Positions 54,392-63,019 of a stretch of DNA of 64,000 bases are shown here, one piece after another; the first letter of the stretch is position 1; each line of letters begins with the position of its first letter. The position numbers and the translations under genes were made by a program. The notes under the pieces are model-generated. The model ran no database searches and was not told the origin of the DNA. It worked only from the letters and a program-made list of their open reading frames with translations. Source of the DNA: Jaenimonas drosophilae (lineage: Eukaryota; Euglenozoa; Kinetoplastea; Trypanosomatida; Trypanosomatidae); NCBI GenBank assembly GCA_030849065.1, contig JASAON010001617.1, positions 38,224 through 102,223 of the forward strand. The letters run 5' to 3'.

Positions 54392-55888
54392 TCATGAATG
54401 TTGGCCATCTTCTGCATCGGGTGGATTGGAGCCACGACGTTGATTCCATGAAGGGCGGACGTACTCCTCAATCATCTTCGTACGTGCCAGCTCCGTGGGC
54501 ATCATAAGTGGATTCAGCAGCAGAGCTGCTCGATGTTGCTTGCCCAAAACATGCTCGGCCATTCGGTGCCAACCAATCGGCCGATCGCAGGCGTAGCAGT
54601 AGTTCAGCACAGGCGGAGGCAGAAGGGCCTTTGTGGCCGCATCGCTCTCCACTGCGCGGTCCAGCTGTGCGCGACGGGCGAGGGCCTCCTCCTTCCGCAC
54701 GGCATCTCGCTGCTTCACAATCTTCTGCACCGTCGCCTCATCCTCCGTGAATTGTGCATCCACAAACTTGAGCAAACAACGCTTATCGACGAATTCCTTC
54801 ATGGAAGAGGTCAGCACCTCAGCCGTTTGTTCCGCCCCAACATCATCTCCCATGCCCACGATGCACTGATGAATGGCAAGGCTGGTTGCCTCCAGCGTAC
54901 TTACACCAGAGGAACGCGTGCGCTTGCGTAGAGCGGCGAAGAGTGAGGCGTAGGTGGATGGGATCACCAACGCAACACGTGGCACTGCACGTGGAATGTG
55001 CCGATTGAGTGAGAGCGCCTGACCCCACGTGCTATCTGACAAGAGAAGGTGAACCCGACTCACTGAGGCACTACTACCGTTGTTGTTGTTGTTGGTGCTG
55101 CCAGTGATGGGGCCGCTTCTGCCCTCGCCAGCCCCCTTCGTGCTGTGAACGTGCTCCCGCACAAAGTCCTCCATCACCGGGGCACCTTGCTCTGGATACA
55201 GCGACAAGTGATAGGTGCAGTCGTGGCCGTTCCTACTACATTGAGAGAGCTGTGCCACGTAGTAGTCATCTTCTGGCACTCCCCAAATACGAATGGGTGC
55301 GTCAAGGATGGCCGCAGCGATGTGGCCCGAGTTGGTGCTGCGCATGAGCTCCTCGGCGTGTAGTAGCATTGTCACCTCCATGCGATGGAGGCACTCACCG
55401 CTGCGATGGCGCAAGGTCTCTCGTTGTGCATTCAGTGTGGCGCAAAAGCACATTTCCGATGGAAACCAACACCACAAACACGTGCGTCGGCAGTGAGCTC
55501 TCCACAAGGAAAGCGTCAGTCGCCGCTTTACGGTTGCTTGATGGCGCTCATGTCGTGGGGTTCCGGCGAGGTAGGCCTTCCACTCACTCGACTCCTCAAA
55601 GGAGAGGAAGATGGTGCGGTCGGCTTCATCACAGACGGCGTGGAAAATATCATTAGGGATGCGTTTCGGATTCGTTGACCACTCACCCCCTCCACCCGAT
55701 GCCGCACGTCGTGCGCGATGGGCTTCCTCCTCTTCGAGTATCTGTGGGAGATGAGCTTGAATGCGCTGCAACTCCTCCTCACTCCGTCGAGGCAACCGGC
55801 CATGATCGCTGCCGTAGTCTTCGATGCCAACATACCTAAGGAGATTCGTCATGGATTGACGATAGGAGTACGTGTTGGCTGCCATCAT
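54392..55888 (-). CDS. DTW-domain protein (tRNA/rRNA aminocarboxypropyltransferase-like) with a C-terminal zinc finger
   Basis: Start at ATG 55888 (MMAANTYSYRQ) gives 498 residues. The longer frame to 56167 runs through a C-tract and several AGs. The DTW domain is recognisable in order: CLWCWFPSEMCFC near residue 140 (C-x2-C...C-x-C zinc site), MLLHAEELMRSTNSGHIA near 175 (the HPxE...NTG element), LLLSDSTWGQALSL near 285 (D-x-TW, usually DGTW or DTW), VPRVAL, and GVSTLEATSLAI. DTWD1/2 and TapT transfer an aminocarboxypropyl group from SAM to tRNA uridine. After a charged helical stretch a U1-type C2H2 finger appears near residue 445 (CYACDRPIGWHRMAEHVLGKQH), which would bind double-stranded RNA or protein. 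The catalytic domain is longer than usual because of an Asn/Gly insert before the D-x-TW motif. Confidence 0.82.
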   Translation of the reverse strand: MMAANTYSYRQSMTNLLRYVGIEDYGSDHGRLPRRSEEELQRIQAHLPQILEEEEAHRARRAASGGGGEWSTNPKRIPNDIFHAVCDEADRTIFLSFEESSEWKAYLAGTPRHERHQATVKRRLTLSLWRAHCRRTCLWCWFPSEMCFCATLNAQRETLRHRSGECLHRMEVTMLLHAEELMRSTNSGHIAAAILDAPIRIWGVPEDDYYVAQLSQCSRNGHDCTYHLSLYPEQGAPVMEDFVREHVHSTKGAGEGRSGPITGSTNNNNNGSSASVSRVHLLLSDSTWGQALSLNRHIPRAVPRVALVIPSTYASLFAALRKRTRSSGVSTLEATSLAIHQCIVGMGDDVGAEQTAEVLTSSMKEFVDKRCLLKFVDAQFTEDEATVQKIVKQRDAVRKEEALARRAQLDRAVESDAATKALLPPPVLNYCYACDRPIGWHRMAEHVLGKQHRAALLLNPLMMPTELARTKMIEEYVRPSWNQRRGSNPPDAEDGQHS

Positions 55889-55996
55889 TGAGTGAGGTTC
55901 ACGTCGTGCACGGGATACACCTACTGTTGTCGCCCTCGATGGGTGGCAGCACAGCTTCCTTCCTATCAGCACACAGTAGAAGATGGCAGATGGCAG

Positions 55997-56006
55997 GGGG
56001 GGGGGA
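55997..56006. repeat. Poly-G run (poly-C on the transcribed strand)
   Basis: Ten Gs on the plus strand form a C-rich start to the pyrimidine tract upstream of the DTW gene. The AG follows at GCTGATAG (about 55969). Confidence 0.7.
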
Positions 56007-56167
56007 ATGAAGATGATGGCGGAGATGCATGACCTGGCAGTAGTGGAAACGGCGATCATGTTGGCGTCGCTATTGAGGAAGTCGTTTCTTTGTGAAGATG
56101 GCCACCCAGCACACCACATGCACGTGCATGAAGCAGCTGAACGAGAAGGAGGGAGAAAGGCACTCAC

Positions 56168-57478
56168 TCACAGCCCCAGCACCGGTTGTTGTACGCCCTT
56201 GCACGCTGGACACAGTCGGCCCTTGGGGCGGCGATTCTTGGAGAGTCGTGCGGCTATGGTTGCCTCCCAGTCACTGCCGCACTGCGAGCACAACCACCAC
56301 ACCTTCAAAGTCTTGTGTGTGGCGGGGGTGAGGTCGTCCAGACGCAGATCACCGTTCTTGAGTGGATGGAACTCCTGCCGCAGCAGGCTATCCTCGGCGA
56401 GGGCATCGACGGAGCGGGTGTGATGCAGCGCGCAACTTGGGCAACCAACTTTGCCAGAAACGAGGTCCTTCACACGGGCGGTGAAGACGTCGTGGCAGCT
56501 TGGGCAGCACCAACGTGCGGAGAGTGGGCTGTTGGCGGGGAGCTGGTTCAGATCCACAAGAGGATCATTCTCCTTCGAGCTCCACCACGACACAAGCTCA
56601 GGACGCGCGAGCGCAACGCAGGGCTGCCGTACCGCTTGGCAACGTGGGCAGCCATTCTTCAGCACACACCGAATGAAGGCCGCACAGGGCCAACAGTCGT
56701 TGCAATCGGGGCAGCGCCAGATGGAGATGGCGCCAGAGTCAATCATCACCTCAGCTAGTGGGATTATATTATGTTTGCCCGCAGCCTCGTACTCCGCGGC
56801 GAGGTCGGGAAAGCGCACCGCCAGCTCCTTCGTGACGAGAAGTGGGTCCTCTTCCTCACCCTCCACCGATATTGCTTGTGCTGGGGTAGATGTTGGCTGC
56901 TCCGTTGGCAAGTCATCTAGGCCATCACCGGTGGCCCACGCCGCCCCACTACCCCCGACCTCATCCAACTCAATCATCTCTGATGTCGCTGGCACCTCTT
57001 CATGGAGTTCCTCTACGCTATCAAGTATGGAACCCTCGCCTGATGGTGTGCCACCTTCGCGAAGTGAGCGTCGTTGCTCCACGCCTTCATCCAAATCATC
57101 AACAAGACCTGCTTCAGCTGTCATTATGACGTCTGGAGGCACAGATGCCTTGTGGTTGTTGTTCTGAGTTTTCATGGATGCCTTCAATCTTGACGATCCA
57201 CTCTTCTTCTGTGTTGTGATGGAGGATGAAGATGATGTAGTTTCTTGTGGTGAACGCGCACTTGAAGGTGATTTGGTGCGCGATGGATTCGAGGGCTTGC
57301 GACCAACAAGATGGCCTCCTCCCCTCCGTGTGGTTGTTAGGGCAATGGAGCTGGTGGCCCACTGGCTCATGATGGCGCTGCGGCTAGACCGCGCCATGAG
57401 GCATGACGCTGCCTTCGTGCTCAAAGACATTGGAAACCCGACTACAGTCCAGCGCCGCACCAGGGCCGAAGCTCGCAT
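56168..57478 (-). CDS. Triple zinc-ribbon (treble-clef) protein, probably mitochondrial
   Basis: ATG 57478 gives 436 residues. The N-terminus (MRASALVRRWTVVGFPMSLSTKAAS) is Arg/Ser-rich and lacks acids for 60 residues, fitting a mitochondrial presequence. Residues 60-210 are disordered and acidic. The C-terminal half holds three tandem modules, each an upstream FPDL or RPEL helix then W-x-C-x2-C and about 25 residues later C-P-x-C: WRCPDCNDCW...GCPRC near 255, ARWCCPSCHDVF...GCPSC near 325, VWWLCSQCGSDW...LCPAC near 400. This matches the 'probable zinc-ribbon' family PF14311 (DUF4379), found in tandem in kinetoplastids and some bacteria and viruses. Molecular role unknown; nucleic-acid or ribosome binding is plausible. 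Confidence 0.8.
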   Translation of the reverse strand: MRASALVRRWTVVGFPMSLSTKAASCLMARSSRSAIMSQWATSSIALTTTRRGGGHLVGRKPSNPSRTKSPSSARSPQETTSSSSSITTQKKSGSSRLKASMKTQNNNHKASVPPDVIMTAEAGLVDDLDEGVEQRRSLREGGTPSGEGSILDSVEELHEEVPATSEMIELDEVGGSGAAWATGDGLDDLPTEQPTSTPAQAISVEGEEEDPLLVTKELAVRFPDLAAEYEAAGKHNIIPLAEVMIDSGAISIWRCPDCNDCWPCAAFIRCVLKNGCPRCQAVRQPCVALARPELVSWWSSKENDPLVDLNQLPANSPLSARWCCPSCHDVFTARVKDLVSGKVGCPSCALHHTRSVDALAEDSLLRQEFHPLKNGDLRLDDLTPATHKTLKVWWLCSQCGSDWEATIAARLSKNRRPKGRLCPACKGVQQPVLGL

Positions 57479-57813
57479 CCTTGAAGCGTAGGTCTACCAC
57501 ACAGCGCAACAGTGAAGTGCGCCGGGAGATGCAGAAAAAAAAAACTGCCAACATTGATGAGCGAATAAGGGTGAAGAGATGAAGACGACAAATAGTGTGC
57601 TGTGCAGACGTGGCGTGAATCTCAATGCGTCAAGGTTAGTGTGTGTCAAACCACTTTTGCTTTCATCCTGAATCTTCTGGAGTTATGGAGAAGGAGGATC
57701 TACGCGCATCTCCATCGCATGGAGTTATGCAGCGGCATCACTACACTAATCTTAGTGAGGGAGAACAACAACAAACCGTCGATACAGACACACATACACG
57801 TGCTCAACGGAGC

Positions 57814-60800
57814 TCAGAAATGACCTGAGTTCATAGCTTCGTACATGCTTGTGTGAACGGGTAGCGGGGCGGCCTCGTTTGACTTCTTCTTCGGGCGGAG
57901 CGCCGTTGGAACCAGTGAGAGAACCCCATGCTTGATCACCTTCCCCCGCGGCAGCCACGACGGCAGTGGGCGTTTGTTGTCAGCCACCATGAACATCACG
58001 GCAGCCACAATGAGCGCCACAGAAACAGCAGCCGCGGCACCAATGGCGTAGAGGTCAGAGCGCTGGGCCACCACGAGGTTTGCCGCACCTTGGGGAGGAC
58101 CTTGGCGGCTACGCTCGGTGAGGAGTGGCGCCACGTGGAGCTTCTTGCGGTAGGTGGCTCGGCTTGCCTTGGTCGTTCCGGCATCGATCTCCACCCCAAC
58201 CACCACCTCCACATCAGTACGTACGTTGATGGCGCCAGGTATCATCAAGAAAGCTGCCACCGCGCCCGAGGGGATGGAGGTGGATACCCCGATGAGGCTA
58301 CGATTGAGAGCCTCGCCGGTAAGGTCGCGGAAGCTGAGGTAGGGCTGAGTGTGCTGCCACCACTGGCCGAGCTCCGGCGGTGGCAGAGCAGCGGTGTTTG
58401 TCTTGGGGTCCTTATAGAAGAGCACAATTCGTGTTTGCTCGGCGTCATCCAGGTCGAGGAAGATGTGGGTGAGGCTCACACGGCTTGCAGCCACGCTCGG
58501 TAGCTGTACCGTGAAGAAGGCCCAATCGTTGGGGCCGAAGGATGAACTGAGGGCATCCACACAGAGTGAAGTTGGTGCCTGCACACTGAGCTCAAAGGGG
58601 CGGGCTGGGGTAGAGCTGCCGAGTGGGTCGAGGACGGGCCAGTAGCTTCCTGAGCGGCAGGCGGTGAGCTCACCTTGGCCAACCGATATGGAGGCAGCGA
58701 GGGAGGCCACGTAGAGGCCCATTTCCACCTTCACGTCAGCCCGTGATCCATCCGCCATGAGCAGCTGTAGAATGATGTGGCCGTCCCAGTGGAAGGCCCG
58801 ACGCTGGGCGGTGGAGAGACTTCCACTTCCAGGCACCACACCACGCAGGGTCAGGTTCTGATAGGTGGCTTTGCAGCCACGGGTTGGTGAGATGCCCACC
58901 TCACCAAACTCATGCACCGCCTCCACTGCTGGGCACTCCCCCTGTCTCATCGACGGCCCCTTGCGGAGCTCCACACGTCCCACCCCATCAGGGCAGTTGC
59001 CCGTCGGGAAGTCACCGTGGAAGGTGGACAGGGCTGGCTGGCCACTTGCTTGGCACGTCATTTGCTTCCCCGTACACCTGGGGCACACGTTGGGGCCTGG
59101 CGCCTTCCACACCTGCTCCGTCCACTTGAAGCCCACCACATGCCGATCCGGAGCGTAGCTCGACGTCATGCTGAGGCTCACCTTCGGATAGCAGAGGAGG
59201 TTGATGCCAAAGGCGGCATCTCCTGCTTCGGTGGTGTAGGTGAAGAGCTCCGCATCCACAGAGAGCAAGGGTGTGCCTGGGCCCGTGATGAAGGCCATGG
59301 CGTAGTCCTTGAGGCCCACCACAATCTCCTGCGTGCGATAGTCGGTGTCGAAGCGGCCTGGACTGATCCAACTGTGGGGTCGTACACCCTCGGAGAGGAG
59401 GGTGCCGCGCAAGGTGTGGTGGGCCACGAAACTCCACACCGCCGAGCCATCCCCGCGTCGGATATCTGTGAGGTGGGTGAAGGGGAAAACACCTTTCCAG
59501 GTCACATCACAGTCATCCACATCCACCGTCCACCCACCATACGCCGCTGAGGCAGATGGGTTGAGCAGCGGGGCGTACTGGCATGGATCAGCAAAGACAT
59601 CACACTGCACGTGTTTCCCACCAAATTTTTGATACCAACTCACCTCGCGGTTGTACATCGGCCCTACCGATCCTGTGCCGGTGCCGTAGCCGAGCTCCGA
59701 CCACGTCCAAACATCCTCGCCCATCCCCACGCGGCCTTGGTTGGCCAGACAGCTCAGGTTGAAGGCGGGGGAGGTGGCGGCGATGCTGGTGTCGTAGTCC
59801 GAGGCTTCGAAGTAGGTTCCGGTCTTGCTGGTGAGGGGTTCAAAGGTGGGAAAGCGCGCACCGAGGTTGCCAATCATGCCCATCGCAGTGAGGATGAGAG
59901 ATTGGTTGGCCCAGCTCACCTCAATAGCATCGACGGGGCGGCCATCCTTGCGGCCATAGCCCCGACCTGGGGTGGTATCCCACATGGGTGGACGTGGGTA
60001 GGTGAGCCACGCCTTGGTGTTGCAGGTGCCACTGCAGGTGATGGCGGGGTTGGTAATCACCACAGGTTTCGTGGAGGTGGAGTCCTCCGACGGGGTGAGG
60101 GTCCAGCGGTTGGACACGAGGAGGTAGGCACTTCCTTCACAGGCTAGCTCGTTGAGGCAGTACATGGCGAAACCAAAGTCGTAGTTGCCTTCATGTGCAC
60201 GTGGGGTGTAGAGGAAGTCACCACTCATGGTCATCTCCAAACTTCCAGCCTGTGGTGGGCTACGAAGCTTGAAGTAGCGGCCATAGGCACACGCGTTCTC
60301 CCCTGGCATCCCATTGAGTGAGCTACTTAGGGGTGCGCTAGGGGCGGTCTGGTAGTAGTACACATTGGCACAGGTGGGAACGGGCTCCCTTGTTGGGCCA
60401 ACGTCCGAGCTTGAGCTTGGAACGGTGTCGTTGGAAAGGTCTTCGTAGGCAGCGAAGATGAGTTTGGCTTGGCAGACAAAGGTGGTGAGGCAGGACACGT
60501 TGACGTAAGCCACTTCCACGCACTGCTCTCGTGGAGGGGTGTAGATAAAGTCGCCGAGGATGTTCACGGCTAAGGTGCCGCGAAATCGGCCATCCATGTA
60601 CGGTGAGCCGTAGGTCACGAGCTCACAGGAAGATAGTGAGGCGTCCAGTGAGCCACGCAGCGTCTTGCCCAATGGCGCCTGGTAGAGATACTCCTCGGAG
60701 CAGGTTGGGATGGGCGGTGCAGGGGCTTCCGTCGTGGTCGTGGTCGTGGTGGGTTGTGGCGGATGTGGGTTAGCAGTGGAGATGAAGGCCACGGTAAGGT

Positions 60801-61800
60801 CGCACAAGGTCTGGCCATCGCAGGACGTGCGAATGACAGCGATTGTGTCAGACTCCGTCGTGGTTGCCTCAAAGATGAAGGCTTCATTCGAGAGGAGGGT
60901 GAGGCTGCCAGGGCCGTTGAGGACCTGAACCGTGGTGCTTGCCACGCTGTCTGCGGGGCAGGTTGAGCCCACCTCCCAGCTTCCGCCCAGCTCCGTGCCC
61001 AGCTTCACCTCGTATGCCATCGGACTCGTTGGGCAGGTGGAGATGCTCTCATAGATGTAGATTTCCACCTCACCACGACAGACCGCGGCGGTGCTGCACG
61101 CGACTTCGTAGGCCAAGGCCGTGGTTTTCCCCCAATCCTCATCGGCGGAGGTGTACACGTAGGACATGGGATCGGAGAGTAAAACCGCGGCGGAGCCCAC
61201 GCTGGGCTGATCAAGCAACCTAGCCTGGTAGGTGCAGCTGCTCTCCACCAAATCAAGGGGGAAGGTGCCCACGTACATCTCCGTCGGGCGGTAGACGCGT
61301 CGGGTGGACTGCGTGCTGCATCGGGGGAGTGAAGCTGCGCCATTGGTCGAAGAGGACTGTGCCTGTTCAGATGATGATGCTGAGGGCTTACCATCGCTGT
61401 GGTGGGAGGATGATGCCGGGCTCCGAAGAACATTGTATGTAAGTCCTGCCTCGCAGGCCACCTCACCATTGAAGAGAGCTTGGAGGGTTAAGGATTGCAT
61501 CTCCATGTCCGAGGATTCCACCTCCGCGGAGGTGGAGAAGAGGTAGCCCCATCCACTCGGGAAGACCAAGCTCGGGCTCGGTGGTTCCACAATGACCTTC
61601 ATTGTTCGCTCACCGCCGAAGAAGTTGGCGGGGTCGCTGGTGGGGGTGATGCTGCCGTAGACCACCTCACCCGCATGGATGGAGAAGACCTTGCCATCTT
61701 CTGCACAGCGAGGAGTGGAGTCCGCAGTGGCAATGTCAGCAGAAGCGAACAAAAGGAGGCTGAAGATGCTCAAAATCAGGTTCATGCTCCTTGACTGCAT
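57814..61800 (-). CDS. Large type I membrane protein with cadherin-like 'G-D-F-YTP' repeats
   Basis: ATG 61800 is the first after a clear acceptor and gives 1328 residues. MQSRSMNLILSIFSLLLFASADIATA is a signal peptide. A membrane helix (AIGAAAAVSVALIVAAVMFMV) near residues 1255-1278 leaves a basic 50-residue cytosolic tail. The N-terminal ectodomain has at least four repeats of about 95 residues, each with a Cys near CSEEYLYQ or CANVYYYQ, a GTLAV or GSLEM strand, GDFIYTP or GDFLYTP, and a late Cys pair. The GxFxYTP element is typical of cadherin-like and VCBS adhesion domains. Thr-rich stretches link repeats. The distal half is unique, with Cys-rich CPRCTGKQMTC and a distal beta-rich domain. 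A surface, adhesion or phagotrophy role is likely but inferred. It may be one of the lineage-specific 'membrane-associated proteins' of bodonids. Confidence 0.8.
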   Translation of the reverse strand: MQSRSMNLILSIFSLLLFASADIATADSTPRCAEDGKVFSIHAGEVVYGSITPTSDPANFFGGERTMKVIVEPPSPSLVFPSGWGYLFSTSAEVESSDMEMQSLTLQALFNGEVACEAGLTYNVLRSPASSSHHSDGKPSASSSEQAQSSSTNGAASLPRCSTQSTRRVYRPTEMYVGTFPLDLVESSCTYQARLLDQPSVGSAAVLLSDPMSYVYTSADEDWGKTTALAYEVACSTAAVCRGEVEIYIYESISTCPTSPMAYEVKLGTELGGSWEVGSTCPADSVASTTVQVLNGPGSLTLLSNEAFIFEATTTESDTIAVIRTSCDGQTLCDLTVAFISTANPHPPQPTTTTTTTEAPAPPIPTCSEEYLYQAPLGKTLRGSLDASLSSCELVTYGSPYMDGRFRGTLAVNILGDFIYTPPREQCVEVAYVNVSCLTTFVCQAKLIFAAYEDLSNDTVPSSSSDVGPTREPVPTCANVYYYQTAPSAPLSSSLNGMPGENACAYGRYFKLRSPPQAGSLEMTMSGDFLYTPRAHEGNYDFGFAMYCLNELACEGSAYLLVSNRWTLTPSEDSTSTKPVVITNPAITCSGTCNTKAWLTYPRPPMWDTTPGRGYGRKDGRPVDAIEVSWANQSLILTAMGMIGNLGARFPTFEPLTSKTGTYFEASDYDTSIAATSPAFNLSCLANQGRVGMGEDVWTWSELGYGTGTGSVGPMYNREVSWYQKFGGKHVQCDVFADPCQYAPLLNPSASAAYGGWTVDVDDCDVTWKGVFPFTHLTDIRRGDGSAVWSFVAHHTLRGTLLSEGVRPHSWISPGRFDTDYRTQEIVVGLKDYAMAFITGPGTPLLSVDAELFTYTTEAGDAAFGINLLCYPKVSLSMTSSYAPDRHVVGFKWTEQVWKAPGPNVCPRCTGKQMTCQASGQPALSTFHGDFPTGNCPDGVGRVELRKGPSMRQGECPAVEAVHEFGEVGISPTRGCKATYQNLTLRGVVPGSGSLSTAQRRAFHWDGHIILQLLMADGSRADVKVEMGLYVASLAASISVGQGELTACRSGSYWPVLDPLGSSTPARPFELSVQAPTSLCVDALSSSFGPNDWAFFTVQLPSVAASRVSLTHIFLDLDDAEQTRIVLFYKDPKTNTAALPPPELGQWWQHTQPYLSFRDLTGEALNRSLIGVSTSIPSGAVAAFLMIPGAINVRTDVEVVVGVEIDAGTTKASRATYRKKLHVAPLLTERSRQGPPQGAANLVVAQRSDLYAIGAAAAVSVALIVAAVMFMVADNKRPLPSWLPRGKVIKHGVLSLVPTALRPKKKSNEAAPLPVHTSMYEAMNSGHF

Positions 61801-61810
61801 TGCCCGTGAG

Positions 61811-61829
61811 CTGAAGGCAGTAGAAAAAT
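61811..61829 (-). promoter_or_regulatory. Trans-splice acceptor of the membrane-protein gene
   Basis: Minus-strand ATTTTTCTACTGCCTTCAG ends at 61811, ten bases before the ATG at 61800. This decides the start and gives a complete signal peptide. Confidence 0.6.
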
Positions 61830-62160
61830 GGGACCTCCAGTCTTGATTGAGTGACCAGGTGCAATGTGCGAGAGGCGTCAGAGATCCTTTCCAGCAAAGG
61901 AAAGACAATTGCCACTTCGTTCGATATAGTGAGGGCGGTGAAGGTTGGTACGACGGTCCTCAGAGCGGGTTGAGCAAAGAAGAAAGCGAAGATGGAACAA
62001 CGACCTAATGAACAGATATCAACTAGGGTGCCAAATGAGATGGTCAATGAGTGTTTAAAAGAAGGGAGATTGTGAGTGGCAGATGAACTATGTGAATGGT
62101 GGCCTTCCCACCAGAGAGAGAGAAGGTGCTTGATTACAGCAAAGCTGCACGGAGATGGCA

Positions 62161-62345
62161 GAGATTCCTAGGAACGTGAACAACAAGAAGGGGGAATGAA
62201 GAAGGAAGCATTTTTGTTCCTGTGAACGCATGTACATGAAGCCAGTAGATTTTACCCATCTACACCGTATCGAATGACCCCCATCAGCACGACGTACGTG
62301 CCATGGGTGAGGGTCGTTACTTGCACGAAATCATCAGGATACGTG
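62161..62345. repeat. Direct repeat copy 1 (185 bases)
   Basis: Begins GAGATTCCTAGGAACGTGAA and ends GGATACGTG. It is followed by a single N and then a near-identical second copy, differing by a 3-base indel, a 1-base indel and about seven substitutions. Confidence 0.95.
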
Positions 62346-62346
62346 N
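62346..62346. other. Undetermined base (N) at an assembly join
   Basis: The only ambiguous base, lying exactly at the junction of the two repeat copies. This suggests that two contig ends with the same sequence were abutted. Confidence 0.9.
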
Positions 62347-62529
62347 GAGATTCCTAGGAACGTGAAGAAGAAGGGGGAATGAAGAAGGAAGCATTTTTGT
62401 TCCTGTGAACGCATGTACATGAGGCCAGTAGATTTTACCCATCCTACACCGTATCGAATCACCCCCATCAGCACGACGTACGTGCCATGGGTGAGGGTCG
62501 TTACTTGCCCGAAGCCATCAGGATACGTG
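62347..62529. repeat. Direct repeat copy 2 (183 bases)
   Basis: Second copy of the preceding block. Differences include loss of one AAC unit near its start and CCTACACC for CTACACC. Confidence 0.95.
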
Positions 62530-63019
62530 GTACACCTCACGACAATACAAACAAAAATACAATAAAGACTGGATGAGTGACCCCAAGTCGTCCCTCCGCA
62601 TGAATCTCGTCCGTTATCGTACCACTGCGAGAGATACGGCTCACGCTGAACAAGGATCAAATTGGTGAATCATCATCATAGAGCACAATCAAACATTTAC
62701 CTTATATAAAATTTTGATTGATGTGTCGTTAAAGCGCGATACGAATAAATTAATCACTTTATAAAAACTTTAAAACAAAACTTCAATGCCACTTTTTTAA
62801 AAAGGTTTTTTTTTCTTTTTAACATCACTCACACCGGTGTCGTTGCCCTTGGAAAGTGGGAGAGGGAACCCACTCACGTGACGACCACAGCCTACTCCTG
62901 CAACAGCAAAAACCGTGGCAAGTGCGATTTCTTTTTAAAAAGAACAAAAGAACATATAGGTATAGGAGATGTTCACTGGAGACTTCAACGGGTACCACTC
63001 TGCTTCCACAGTGCGAGTG

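Larger units (their letters stand above)
61801..63019. other. Long spacer with duplication and AT-rich segment
   Basis: About 1.2 kb between the membrane-protein and dynamin genes. It contains the two 185-base copies around the N at 62346, an AT-rich stretch at 62690-62830, and two copies of a TTTTTAAAAA palindrome (near 62793-62806 and 62932-62943). I see no tRNA, spliced-leader or 5S gene and no supported ORF. Confidence 0.65.

Noticed and set aside
62334..62660. Minus-strand frame of 108 codons across the N
   Set aside because: It spans the undetermined base and the assembly duplication and has no domain.
61801..63019. tRNA, 5S or spliced-leader RNA gene in the long spacer
   Set aside because: I looked for B-box and spliced-leader-like sequence by eye and found none; a covariance search could still find a diverged one.
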